Shown here: positions 27,130 through 34,587 of the stretch, piece after piece
How the letters are laid out: the number at the start of each line of letters is the position of its first letter
Numbering within the stretch: the first letter of the stretch is position 1
Assembly (NCBI RefSeq): GCF_029223485.1
Contig: NZ_JARHTP010000026.1
Location: forward strand, 1 to 64,000
Reading direction: 5' to 3'
Source of the DNA: Streptomyces coacervatus
GTDB lineage: Bacteria > Actinomycetota > Actinomycetes > Streptomycetales > Streptomycetaceae
Length of the DNA: 64,000 nt
Position numbers and translations under genes: made by a program
Notes under the pieces: model-generated
Databases searched by the model: none
Seen by the model: the letters and a program-made list of their open reading frames with translations, nothing else
Told to the model about the DNA's origin: nothing

Positions 27130-27654
27130 ATGACGACTCGCTGGCTCACCCCCGAGGAGCAGCGTGCCTGGCGCGCGTACATCGCCGCGGCGCACCTCCT
27201 GGAGGACGCGCTCGACCGGCAGCTCCAGCAGGACGCCGGCATGCCGCACCTGTACTACTCCATCCTCGCCAATCTCTCCGAGGTACCGGAGCGGCGGCTG
27301 CGGATGACCGATCTCGCCGAGCGGACGAAGATCACCCGGAGCCGGCTGACGTACGCCGTGACCAGGCTGGAGAAGGACGGGCTGATCCGGCGTGAGAACT
27401 GCAAGTGGGACAAGCGCAGCAGCTTCGCCGCCCTCACCGACGAGGGGATGGCGGTGCTGGAGCGGACGGCACCGGGGCACGTCGAGACGGTACGGCACTT
27501 TCTGTTCGACCGGCTCAACGAGGAGCAGGTGGGGCAGTTGGAGGAGATCTTCACGGCGGTCGCCCGGACGCTGGAGGAGGACGAGGCGCGGGTCGCTTCG
27601 GACGATGTCCCCTGGCGGCGGCGATCCTCCTCGCCCTGTTCGTCGGCCGAATGA
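27130..27654 (+). CDS. MarR-family regulator of the riboflavin-type cluster
   Basis: 174 residues from ATG 27130 (GGGGG upstream). Winged-helix core RMTDLAERTKITRSRLTYAV, then LEKDGLIRRENCKWDKRSSF as the wing; flanking dimer helices normal for MarR. Length and fold are ordinary. It sits between the RibD-like gene (divergent) and ribA (same strand), and each of their upstream regions has a TTCAA-type palindrome, so it very likely represses the whole module. A Cys in the wing region could in principle sense oxidants; this is speculation. Confidence 0.87.
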   Translation: MTTRWLTPEEQRAWRAYIAAAHLLEDALDRQLQQDAGMPHLYYSILANLSEVPERRLRMTDLAERTKITRSRLTYAVTRLEKDGLIRRENCKWDKRSSFAALTDEGMAVLERTAPGHVETVRHFLFDRLNEEQVGQLEEIFTAVARTLEEDEARVASDDVPWRRRSSSPCSSAE

Positions 27655-27706
27655 GCCGCATGTGAGCTGCGTGTGAGCTGCGTCGCAATTCAGCCGCTAT
27701 TCAGTT

Positions 27707-27722
27707 GCTTCAAATTTAAAGC
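27707..27722. promoter_or_regulatory. MarR operator 2 (GCTTCAAATTTAAAGC)
   Basis: A near-perfect 16-base palindrome between marR and ribA. The core TTCAAATTTAAA shares its left half-site with operators 1 and 3. AT-rich in an otherwise G+C-rich region. Confidence 0.6.
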
Positions 27723-27746
27723 ATGAGGTAGGGTCACAGGCCATGG

Positions 27747-27770
27747 ATCTGCTTCAAAACTGAAGCAGAT
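27747..27770. promoter_or_regulatory. MarR operator 3, extended palindrome before ribA
   Basis: Two perfect 10-base arms (ATCTGCTTCA and its complement) flank AAAC, ending 23 bases before the ribA start. The inner TTCAAAACTGAA matches the operator type. It could also form an RNA hairpin in the leader, but repetition of the motif at three sites argues for protein binding. Confidence 0.62.
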
Positions 27771-27793
27771 ACGCACGGACCCCGGAGACCCGC

Positions 27794-28426
27794 ATGCCCG
27801 ACTTCCCCGCCGCCACCCAGCGCTCCCGCGTCCGGGTGCCGCTGCGCTTCCAGGACGGCTACAGCGTCGACGCCGAACTGGTCACCTTCCACGGCCTGAC
27901 CGACGGCCAGGAACACGTGGCCGTCGTCCTGGGCGACCCGGCCCCCGGTACAACGCCTCTGGTCCGGCTGCATTCCGAGTGCCTGACCGGTGACGTGTTC
28001 GGCTCGGCCCGCTGCGACTGCGGTCCGCAGCTGCGGGAGGCGGTCGAGCGGATCGCGGATCGCGGCGGTGTGCTGCTCTACCTCCGCCAGGAGGGCCGCG
28101 GCATCGGCCTCTACAACAAGCTGGACGCGTACGCCCTCCAGGACCAGGGCCTCGACACCTACGAGGCGAACGCGGCCCTGGGCCTACCCGAGGACGACCG
28201 CGACTACACGGCCGCCGCGCAGATGCTCCGGGCCCTGGGCATCGACACCGTGGACCTGCTGTCCAACAACCCCGACAAGGCCGGCCAGCTCCGCGACCTG
28301 GGCATCGACGTCCACGACCGCGTCCCGACCGGCGTCTTCACCACCGCCCACAACGTCCGCTACCTGCGCGCGAAGGTCCTGCAGACGCAGCACACGCTGC
28401 CGCTGGCGGAGCTGCACGCGGGTTGA
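27794..28426 (+). CDS. ribA: GTP cyclohydrolase II
   Basis: 210 residues from ATG with GGAG upstream. Zinc ligands are in SECLTGDVFGSARCDCG (three Cys), followed by YLRQEGRGIGLYNK, DAYALQDQGLDTYEAN and LLSNNPDKAGQL, all standard for RibA. The Tyr in AYALQDQG that separates canonical GTP cyclohydrolase II from the formamide-releasing variants (Met in one S. coelicolor paralogue) is present, so the product should be the normal diaminopyrimidine for riboflavin. RibB is not fused. Part of the MarR-controlled module. Confidence 0.92.
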   Translation: MPDFPAATQRSRVRVPLRFQDGYSVDAELVTFHGLTDGQEHVAVVLGDPAPGTTPLVRLHSECLTGDVFGSARCDCGPQLREAVERIADRGGVLLYLRQEGRGIGLYNKLDAYALQDQGLDTYEANAALGLPEDDRDYTAAAQMLRALGIDTVDLLSNNPDKAGQLRDLGIDVHDRVPTGVFTTAHNVRYLRAKVLQTQHTLPLAELHAG

Positions 28427-28482
28427 TCGCGGGTTGATGCAGGTTGACCACCGAGTCGGCGTCGGCTGCTAAAAAGACAACA

Positions 28483-28498
28483 AAATTGCTGACAATTT
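28483..28498. promoter_or_regulatory. AT-rich palindrome of unknown role
   Basis: AAATTG-CTGA-CAATTT is a perfect inverted repeat in the 138-base gap between ribA and the convergent histidine kinase gene. It resembles GntR/MarR-type operators, yet no gene starts next to it. It may be a relic of a lost gene or a weak terminator. Confidence 0.35.
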
Positions 28499-28564
28499 AA
28501 TCCTGGCCGCCTTACGTTCGAAGCGGCGGCGTCCGGTCTTCCCGTCTGTCTGTACCGGGCGCCG

Positions 28565-29719
28565 TCACCACACGCACGGCAGCATCACGTCGATCACCGT
28601 CGGCCCGCCGGCCGGGCTGGACAGCTCCACGGTCCCGTCGAGCGCAGCGACCCGCCGTCGCATGCCCAGCAGCCCCGAGCCGCTCGTCTCGTCGGCGCCG
28701 CCGGGCCCCTCGTCGGCCACCCGCACGCGGAGGCCGCGTTTCAGCCGGGTGAGCCGGACGGATGCCCGCAGTGAGCCGCTGTACTTGGCGGCGTTGGTCA
28801 GCGCCTCCGCCACCACGAAGTAGGCGGCAGCCTCCACCGCGGCGGGCGCCCGCGGCCCGTCGTCCTCCAGGCGGTCCACATCCAGCGTCACCTGCAGTCC
28901 GCTGCTCGCGGCCAGCGCCCTTACGGCGCCGACCAGGCCGCGGTCGGTCAGGATCGGCGGGTGGATGCCGCGGACCACATTGCGCAGGTCGGTCAGCGCC
29001 TGCTCGGCCTGCGCCTGGGCTTCGTCCAGCAGCTTGCGGGCGGTCTCCGGATCCCGCTCGTAGGCCCGCTTGGCGAGCCCGATCCGCATGGACAGGGCGA
29101 CCAGATTGGCCTGCGCACCGTCGTGCAGATCGCGTTCGATACGGCGCAGTTCGGCGCCGTGCGCGGCGATCGCGTCGGCACGGGTCGCGGCCAACTCCTC
29201 GACGCGGGCGGCCAGTTGGGCCTTCGGGGACGGCTTGAGCAGGGCGGTCGACCAGTCGGCCTCCAGGTCCGCGATCCGCACGATCAGCGGCAGGACGAGG
29301 GGCGTACGGCGCAGCAGCCCGCACCACACGCCGTCGACGACCAGGCCGAGCGGCCACAGCGGCAGCGCGAGGGCGAGCAGGGCGCCGTAGAAATAGTCGG
29401 CGACCATCCAGCGCAGGTCGGTGAAGGTGCCGGGGTCGCGTACGGCCGTGCGGATCCGCTCGCGGACCGTCCCGGTCAGGGGCTGGTACGCCTCGGGGAT
29501 GCGCTGCCCGGTCCACGCGGTCGTCATCCTCCGCTTGGCGCCCGCGATCCGGCGGATGATCAGCACCGTCTCGGGCAGCATCCAGGCGCCGACCACCGCC
29601 AGCGTGGCGACGGCGGTGATGATCAGAACCGTGATGAATATCCAGAGGCAGAACGCCATCGCCGCGGCCAGGACGAGATGGACCGTGGCCCGCCACGCCT
29701 GCCGCACCGTTTTCCACAT
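28565..29719 (-). CDS. Sensor histidine kinase of the NarL/HisKA_3 type, orphan
   Basis: 384 residues. Two or three hydrophobic spans near the N-terminus (about 10-50) and another pair about 105-140, then a HisKA_3 dimerisation helix with phospho-acceptor His in ERDLHDGAQANLVALS and a C-terminal HATPase_c domain (EALTNAAKYSGS N-box, VADEGPGG, GSGLLGMRRRVAALDG). This class phosphorylates NarL/FixJ-type response regulators. No response regulator gene is adjacent, which is unusual because these pairs are nearly always co-transcribed. The signal is unknown. Confidence 0.88.
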   Translation of the reverse strand: MWKTVRQAWRATVHLVLAAAMAFCLWIFITVLIITAVATLAVVGAWMLPETVLIIRRIAGAKRRMTTAWTGQRIPEAYQPLTGTVRERIRTAVRDPGTFTDLRWMVADYFYGALLALALPLWPLGLVVDGVWCGLLRRTPLVLPLIVRIADLEADWSTALLKPSPKAQLAARVEELAATRADAIAAHGAELRRIERDLHDGAQANLVALSMRIGLAKRAYERDPETARKLLDEAQAQAEQALTDLRNVVRGIHPPILTDRGLVGAVRALAASSGLQVTLDVDRLEDDGPRAPAAVEAAAYFVVAEALTNAAKYSGSLRASVRLTRLKRGLRVRVADEGPGGADETSGSGLLGMRRRVAALDGTVELSSPAGGPTVIDVMLPCVW

Positions 29720-29782
29720 GCCGCCACGCTAAGCGAAGCGGGCGCTGCGGCGCGGTGTAGCGGGCTACACCATCTGCGCCGG

Positions 29783-30605
29783 TCAGGCGCAGGTCAGAGG
29801 GGTGTCACCCGCCCTCTGTGGAAGGCCTCGGCGCAGCCGCCGTATCTCGCTGCGCAGCAGGAACGGCAGACCGATGACGTTGACCAGGCCGCCGGCCACC
29901 GAACCCACGGGAAGGGTGCACAGGTTGACCGTAGGGCTGCCGGCGCCGGCTCTCTCGACGAGGGCCCGGCTCACCGCGGCGCCGAGTACCGCGGCCGGCG
30001 CGTCGGCCGGGTCTGCTACGGCGGACTCGGGCGCCCTGATGGTGAGCAGGCTGGTCGCCGAGGCGAGGAAACTGGCGGCGTTGGCGGCGACTGCAAGTGC
30101 CGGTTCCAGCAGTTGGGTGACCGCGCCGCCGACGGCGGGACCACCGGCCGGGCCACGGCGGCCGACATCTGCAGCCGTGCATTGCCCGGGGCGAGCAGGT
30201 CGCGGCCGACCAGGCGGGGGTGGGGGTACCCGACGTCGAACACGACCGCGCTCACGCTCGCCGACGCCGCGACGGCGTACAGGTGCCACAGGTCGAGCCG
30301 CTGGGCGAGCGCGAGGGCCGCGAACAGCGCCGGTCGGGTCAGATCGGCCGCGATCATGAACGGTCGGCAGCGCACCCGGTCGATGACCGCGCCGACGAGC
30401 AGACCCAGCAGGGGAAACGCGATCGTGGCCATGGCGCGCAGTACGCCGACCTGCGGGCCGCCGGCGTGCAGCGTCAGGGCGGCCAGGCTGGGCAGGGCGA
30501 AGAGGGGATCTGATCGCCGACCAGGCTGACACTCCGGCCGAGCCACATCCCGCGGAAGTCCCGCCGCTCCGCGCGCTGTTCCGAGGCGATGCGACCTCCC
30601 CTCCC
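29783..30605 (-). pseudogene. MFS transporter pseudogene with frameshifts
   Basis: Pieces of one MFS protein are spread over reading frames. Near 30550 the frame gives RDFRGMWLGRSVSLVGDQI; after a shift near 30515 another frame continues LFALPSLAALTLHAGG through LRAMATIAFPLLGLLVG and VFDVGYPHPRLVGRDL; after a further shift near 30130-30170 a third frame gives GGAVTQLLEPALAVAANAAS and a C-terminal tail. This order matches an enterobactin/macrolide-exporter-type MFS. At least two frameshifts and internal deletions make it non-functional. It belongs to the start of the accessory stretch. Confidence 0.75.
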
Positions 30606-30616
30606 CTCCTCACGGC

Positions 30617-31183
30617 TCACTCAGGCGTAGCCGCCCGATCCGCCAACAGCCCCAGCACCTCGCCGAGTTGGCGACGTACCCCGGGCTCGGCCACTATCCC
30701 GTCGGCGCCGACCATGTCCCGCCCCACCGCAATCCTCACGCAGGCCGGCTCCACGATGTCGGCGCCGGTGTAGCCGAGCACCGTCCGCAGCGTGGCCTCC
30801 GCACCCTGTCCCCGCCCCGGCGCGGCCGCGTTGACCCAGGCCACCGGCTTGTCGCAGATCTCGGTGCCGCCGACCGTCCAGTCGAGCAGATTCTTGAACG
30901 ACCCCGGCAGGGTCCCCGCATACTCCGGAGTGCAGACCAGCACCCCTGCCGCCCCCTCGATCGCCGCCCGCAGCCCGGCCACGGAAGGCGGCAACGGGTC
31001 CGTGTCGTCATCGGGGTTGAAGTGCGGAAGGCCCGCCAGTCCGTCGTACAGAACCGCCTCCACTGCCACCGCCGGCGCCACGGCCTGGGCGGTGCGCAAC
31101 ACGGCCTCGTTGGTGGAGCCGGCCCGCAGACTCCCGGACAGCAACAGGATCACCGGCAATGTGGAGGTCGAGGTGGCAGCCAT
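30617..31183 (-). CDS. NADPH-dependent FMN reductase
   Basis: 188 residues, flavodoxin-like fold. LLLSGSLRAGSTNEAVLR near the start binds the FMN phosphate, and VLVCTPEYAGTLPGSFKNLL carries the family PEY-x-G-x-x-P-G-x-x-K-N signature. It reduces FMN, quinones or metals such as chromate with NAD(P)H. Its position 12 bases after the MFS pseudogene and close to arsenic and chromate genes fits a detoxification role. Substrate not certain. Confidence 0.88.
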   Translation of the reverse strand: MAATSTSTLPVILLLSGSLRAGSTNEAVLRTAQAVAPAVAVEAVLYDGLAGLPHFNPDDDTDPLPPSVAGLRAAIEGAAGVLVCTPEYAGTLPGSFKNLLDWTVGGTEICDKPVAWVNAAAPGRGQGAEATLRTVLGYTGADIVEPACVRIAVGRDMVGADGIVAEPGVRRQLGEVLGLLADRAATPE

Positions 31184-31260
31184 CCGTCCAACTTACTGCG
31201 GACCGGCCTCCCTTCCGGCGTGCCACGGTTGGTTCCCCGCTCTCCCACCCTTATCTTCAA

Positions 31261-31307
31261 CCCCAACATGTTGTGGTCACCGGCGAGTTGACTACCACAG
31301 ATTGTGT
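31261..31307 (+). promoter_or_regulatory. Tandem NrdR-like boxes
   Basis: Box 1, CCCCAACATGTTGTGG (31261-31276), and box 2, CTACCACAGATTGTGT (31292-31307), are 31 bases apart, three helical turns. Both match the NrdR consensus (ACACWATATATWGTGT) at most central and right-half positions. NrdR represses ribonucleotide reductase genes through such paired boxes. They precede a gene related to the C-terminal part of NrdJ. Confidence 0.6.
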
Positions 31308-31382
31308 ACAAGGGTGCGCTCTGCCGGAATTCGACCATGCATGTCCAGGGTGGCCACAGATCGACGAGGAGTGAGGGCATTC

Positions 31383-31934
31383 ATGACTGAACGGTTCAGG
31401 GACGGTACGACACGGGCGGCGCACGAGGAGCGGGCGGCGGCGCGGCCTGCCGTACCGCGCCCCGCGAGGCGCATGCTGTCGACGACCCGGTCGTTCATCG
31501 TCGGCGAGGGCAAGGGGTATCTCACGGTCGCGCGCACCCCCGAAGGCCGCGTCGCCGGGGTGATGGTCCGGATGGCCAAGCAGGGCTCCACGCTCGCGGG
31601 CATGATGGACGCCTTCTCTTCGACCGTCACCCGGGGCCTCCAGCACGGCGTCCCGCTCGAAATCCTCGTGGCCGACTACATCGGCACCCGCTTCGAACCC
31701 TCCGGCCTCACCAACGACCCGGACATCAAGCAGGCGGGCTCCGTCATGGACTACGTCGGCCGCCGCCTCGCCCTCGACCACCTGCCCTACGAGATCCGGG
31801 CCGGCCTCAACATCCTCACGGCCGAGGAGCGCTCCGCGAAGCAGACCCTCGACGGTGTCGGCGACGCCGTATGGACCGACCTCGTGGGCCTGTCCATGTC
31901 GGCACCGGTCGTGGGGCGACCGCGCCGCGGCTGA
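31383..31934 (+). CDS. Stand-alone TSCPD/NrdJ C-terminal-like protein
   Basis: 183 residues from ATG 31383 (GAGGAG upstream; GTG 31371 is an alternative). GEGKGYLTVARTPEGRV, MAKQGSTLAGMMDAFSS, GVPLEILVADYIGTRFEPSG and SVMDYVGRRLALDHLP match the region of class II (B12-dependent) ribonucleotide reductase after the barrel. The catalytic barrel is absent and the final Cys-rich redox tail is missing. It may bind nucleotide or modulate NrdJ. NrdR-like boxes upstream strengthen the link to deoxyribonucleotide synthesis. It could be a decayed fragment, but the intact frame, ribosome site and boxes suggest a functional gene. Confidence 0.75.
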   Translation: MTERFRDGTTRAAHEERAAARPAVPRPARRMLSTTRSFIVGEGKGYLTVARTPEGRVAGVMVRMAKQGSTLAGMMDAFSSTVTRGLQHGVPLEILVADYIGTRFEPSGLTNDPDIKQAGSVMDYVGRRLALDHLPYEIRAGLNILTAEERSAKQTLDGVGDAVWTDLVGLSMSAPVVGRPRRG

Positions 31935-31943
31935 GGCCACTCG

Positions 31944-31992
31944 AAGACAAGCTGGAAGACCGGCTCGAAGACCGGCTCGAAGACCGGCCCGG
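31944..31992. repeat. Tandem 12-base repeat GAAGACCGGCTC
   Basis: Just after the TSCPD gene the unit GAAGAC(C/A)(G/A)GCT(C/G) occurs about four times in a row. One frame reads Leu-Glu-Asp-Arg repeats, but no start codon or ribosome site supports translation. Confidence 0.6.
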
Positions 31993-32030
31993 AAACCGAC
32001 ACGGCGCGCGGACAAGCCCAAGATCCCAAA

Positions 32031-32070
32031 TGACTACTATAAGTGCATATATTGTCACAATACGTAGTCA
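32031..32070. promoter_or_regulatory. AT-rich nested palindromes before a secreted-protein gene
   Basis: Outer arms TGACTAC (32031-32037) and GTAGTCA (32064-32070) enclose the inner palindrome TATTGT-C-ACAATA (32050-32062). The block is far more AT-rich than its surroundings and lies 39 bases before the start of the small secreted protein gene at 32109. It is probably an operator overlapping the promoter. Confidence 0.5.
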
Positions 32071-32108
32071 AGCCAGGGCGCCCTGCCCGGGTAAGAAAGG
32101 GTCTAACC

Positions 32109-32384
32109 ATGCGCAAGTTTCAGCGCGTTGCCGTCGTAGCCGCAGCGATCGCGGGCCTGTCCGCCCTCGGCGGCGGTGTCAGCTTCGCCCACGACCACGA
32201 CGACCACGGGCGCGACGACGACGGCGTCACCGCTTTGGCCAACTCACAGTCCAACGCCGTGGCCTACGACGACGACAGCCACAGCGGGCGCCACGGCAGC
32301 CCCGATGCGGCCCCGGCCATCACGCCGACGAACGGCTTCGACCTCGGCAACATCACCACCACCACTCCGGCACCCAGCAAGTAA
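32109..32384 (+). CDS. Small secreted Asp/His-rich protein
   Basis: 91 residues from ATG 32109 (AAAGGG upstream; the open frame begins earlier without a ribosome site). Signal peptide 1-27 (RVAVVAAAIAGLSALGGGVSFA) is followed by HDHDDHGRDDDG, which could bind divalent metal ions. The remainder is polar and Thr/Pro-rich, ending TTTTPAPSK. No known family is recognised. Neighbourhood is the arsenic/chromate region, so a role as extracellular metal sink is possible but unproven. Confidence 0.7.
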   Translation: MRKFQRVAVVAAAIAGLSALGGGVSFAHDHDDHGRDDDGVTALANSQSNAVAYDDDSHSGRHGSPDAAPAITPTNGFDLGNITTTTPAPSK

Positions 32385-32465
32385 CGAAGCCCCACCCAGC
32401 GGGCCGCGGCCACAACCGCGGCCCGCCGGGCTGACCGCCCCGCAGGGCACAACGCAAACCTTCGA

Positions 32466-32735
32466 TTACTTGCCGACGCCGTTGTTGCAGCCCATGTCCG
32501 AGCCCATGGGAGTGCTCTGTGCGCCCGAGTTGCCCTCGCCGTTGAGCGCGTTGCCCAACAGGCCGTCGATCAGCCCGACCTGGCCGAGGACGGTGATGTT
32601 CAGGTCGTGCGACCTGCAGGTGCTGCTCTGCTGGATGCCGAAGCCACCACCGTCGGCGTGGGCGGCGCCGCCGCTCAGAAGCCCGACGCTCCCGAGGGCA
32701 ACGGCCAGGACGGCAGCCTTGCGAAGCTTGTGCAT
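32466..32735 (-). CDS. Small secreted protein of unknown function
   Basis: 89 residues from ATG 32735, with GGAGATGAC directly upstream. Signal peptide 1-27 (LRKAAVLAVALGSVGLLSGGAAHA). The mature 62-residue part has Gly/Asn/Ser-rich sequence and two Cys (STCRSHDLNI and DMGCNNGVG), which may form a disulfide. This type of short exported Streptomyces protein is common; it is not a chaplin or rodlin by sequence. Function is unknown. It is convergent with the other small secreted gene. Confidence 0.7.
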   Translation of the reverse strand: MHKLRKAAVLAVALGSVGLLSGGAAHADGGGFGIQQSSTCRSHDLNITVLGQVGLIDGLLGNALNGEGNSGAQSTPMGSDMGCNNGVGK

Positions 32736-32884
32736 GTCATCTCCGGTGGAGTGAAGTGAATGCGACCTGTGCCAGAGCAACTGACAGGTCAACCCCTTGC
32801 CGGAACGGGACATTAATGCGAAATACCCCAAAACGGACGGCAGCGCGCCAGGTTTCGTGATCTCGCACGCGATCGGGCTCAGGC

Positions 32885-33310
32885 TCAGGCCGATGCCGCC
32901 GAAATGCCGAGCTCGGACAGCAGACCGCGCACCCTCCGCTCGATCTCGTCCCGGATGGGCCGCACTGCGGCAACCCCCTGGCCGGCCGGATCTTCGAGTT
33001 GCCAGTCCAGGTACCGCTTGCCGGGAAAGACCGGGCAGGTGTCCCCGCAGCCCATCGTGATCACGACGTCAGAGGACTGTACGGCTTCGGTGGTGAGGAT
33101 CTTCGGCGTCTCGGCGGATACGTCGATCCCCACCTCCGACATGGCCTCGACCACCGCCGGGTTGACCTCGTCGGCGGGCGCGGAGCCAGCCGACCGGACC
33201 TCGACCCGGTCACCGGCAAGGCGGGCGAGGAAGGCGGCGCCCATCTGAGACCGGCCGGCGTTGTGGACGCAGACGAACAGCACGGACGGACGCGGGGCGG
33301 CAGTGCTCAT
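32885..33310 (-). CDS. arsC: Arsenate reductase, low-molecular-weight phosphatase type
   Basis: 141 residues from ATG 33310. P-loop CVHNAGRSQM (C-x5-R) near residue 14 attacks arsenate; MGCGDTCPVFPGKRYLDW near 86-103 has the second and third Cys used to relay the disulfide to thioredoxin or mycoredoxin, followed by LEDPAG. It reduces As(V) to As(III) in the cytoplasm. It is the last gene of the arsR-aquaporin-arsC operon (29 bases after the aquaporin stop). Longer open frame to 33850 is only a shadow of the aquaporin gene. Confidence 0.92.
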   Translation of the reverse strand: MSTAAPRPSVLFVCVHNAGRSQMGAAFLARLAGDRVEVRSAGSAPADEVNPAVVEAMSEVGIDVSAETPKILTTEAVQSSDVVITMGCGDTCPVFPGKRYLDWQLEDPAGQGVAAVRPIRDEIERRVRGLLSELGISAASA

Positions 33311-33339
33311 GGCAGGTGTCCTTGCGGGTGGAGTGGCGG

Positions 33340-34074
33340 TCAGGAGGAGGCGAGTTCGGGCTCGCCGTGCGGGACGACGACGTCGTCCGTCGTACGGGCC
33401 GGGCGTCCGTATACGACTGCCACGGCGGCCAACCCGAGTACGGCGCCGAGCAGTTGGGCCCCGACGAACGGGGCCACGGAGGCGGGCGCGATCCCGGCGA
33501 AGGTGTCGGTGAAGGCACGGCCGACGGTGACGGCGGGATTCGCGAAGGAGGTGGAGGAGGTGAACCAGTAGGCGGCGCCGATGTAGGAGGCCACGGCCAT
33601 CGGGGCCAGGGAGGCGCGGCCGACACGCTCCAGGCCGAGGACAAGCATGATGAGCCCGCCCGTCGCGACGACCTCGCCCAGCCACAAGTGCCCGGCGAAC
33701 CGGTCGTGCGTGGAGAAGGTCACCAGCGGCTCGGCGAACATCGCATCGGCCAGCACCGCGCCGCCGATTGCCCCGGCCACCTGCGCGGCAACGTACGCGA
33801 CGACTTCCCGCAGGCTCGGCCCGGCGCCACCGCGACGGCCGTTGAACCACACGGCCAGGGTGACTGCGGGGTTGAAGTGCGCGCCGGAGACCGGCCCGAG
33901 CAGCGTGATCAGCACCGCCAGGCCGAAGACGGTGGCCAGCGAGTTGGCCAGCAACTGCACGCCGACGTCGTGCGACAGCCCGGTCGCCTGGATGCCGGAC
34001 CCCACGACCACGGCCACCAGCAGCCCGGTTCCCACCGCCTCGGCGGCGACCCGGCGGCCGAGGGACGCCGTCAC
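33340..34074 (-). CDS. MIP-family aquaporin of the arsenic operon (AqpS-like)
   Basis: 244 residues from the GTG at 34074, which overlaps the arsR stop codon (GTGA), so translation is coupled. Six membrane helices and two NPA half-helix motifs (AHFNPAVTL and FANPAVTV), the pore signature of aquaglyceroporins. In arsR-aqp-arsC operons such as that of Sinorhizobium, the channel lets arsenite made by ArsC leak out of the cell in place of an ArsB/Acr3 pump. No arsB or acr3 is seen here, consistent with that route. Confidence 0.9.
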   Translation of the reverse strand: MTASLGRRVAAEAVGTGLLVAVVVGSGIQATGLSHDVGVQLLANSLATVFGLAVLITLLGPVSGAHFNPAVTLAVWFNGRRGGAGPSLREVVAYVAAQVAGAIGGAVLADAMFAEPLVTFSTHDRFAGHLWLGEVVATGGLIMLVLGLERVGRASLAPMAVASYIGAAYWFTSSTSFANPAVTVGRAFTDTFAGIAPASVAPFVGAQLLGAVLGLAAVAVVYGRPARTTDDVVVPHGEPELASS

Positions 34075-34454
34075 GCCGTCACCCCGGCGGCCTGCGGAGT
34101 CGTAAGGAACCCGGCAAGGCTGTCCAGGACGCCGGGCAGCACCCAGTAGTACACCCACGTCCCCCGTCGCTCGCAGTCGATCAGCCCGGCCTGCCGCAGC
34201 AGCTTGAGGTGATGGGAGATCGTCGGCTGGGACAGCGCGAAGGCCGGCGTCAGCTCACAGACACAGACCTCACCGCCCTGCCCGCCCTCCCCCCGCGAGG
34301 CGATCATCGACAGCAGGCGCAGCCGCACGGGATCGCCCAGCGCCTTGAAGACCTTCGCCAGCTCCGCGGCACGTCCGTCGTCCAGCGGCGCGGAGGCCAG
34401 GCCCGGGCAGCAGGCGGCGTCCTGGTCGATCACCTCAAGCTCTTGTTTCGACAT
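34071..34454 (-). CDS. arsR: ArsR-family arsenic-responsive repressor
   Basis: 127 residues. Winged helix with PVRLRLLSMIA and the recognition helix ALSQPTISHHLKLLRQAGL. As(III) ligands are probably the Cys pair in VCVCELTPAF at the start of the DNA-binding helix, with additional Cys in the N-terminal AACCPG. It represses the operon until arsenite binds. First gene of arsR-aquaporin-arsC and divergent from arsM across a 133-base region. Confidence 0.92.
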   Translation of the reverse strand: MSKQELEVIDQDAACCPGLASAPLDDGRAAELAKVFKALGDPVRLRLLSMIASRGEGGQGGEVCVCELTPAFALSQPTISHHLKLLRQAGLIDCERRGTWVYYWVLPGVLDSLAGFLTTPQAAGVTA

Positions 34455-34539
34455 ATCTCTATGTTGACGTTCATCGATCCAGGGCGCAAGCTTGCATCAA
34501 CAAACTTCAATACAAGCACGTACGAGCAACACCAAGCCC
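34455..34539. promoter_or_regulatory. Divergent arsR/arsM promoter region
   Basis: This AT-richer spacer includes CATATCTCTATGTTGACG next to the arsR start and ATCAACAAACTTCAATACAAG nearer arsM. ArsR would be expected to bind here to control both directions; the exact operator could not be defined by symmetry. Confidence 0.45.
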
Positions 34540-34580
34540 AGGAGATCCAGGAGATCCAGGAGATCCAAGCGATCCAGGAG
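34540..34580 (+). repeat. Tandem 9-base repeat with AGGAG units in the arsM leader
   Basis: AGGAGATCC occurs three times (34540-34566), then AAGCGATCC and a final AGGAG (34576-34580), which is the Shine-Dalgarno sequence 7 bases before the ATG. The repeat thus stacks several ribosome-binding-like sites in front of arsM. It may tune translation or simply be slippage. Confidence 0.75.
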
Positions 34581-34587
34581 TGAAGTG

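Noticed and set aside
31871..32434. Leu-Glu-Asp-Arg repeat frame as a C-terminal extension of the TSCPD protein by frameshift
   Set aside because: The NrdJ-like similarity ends before the stop, and the repeat frame has no start; a repeat-driven extension is possible but not supported.
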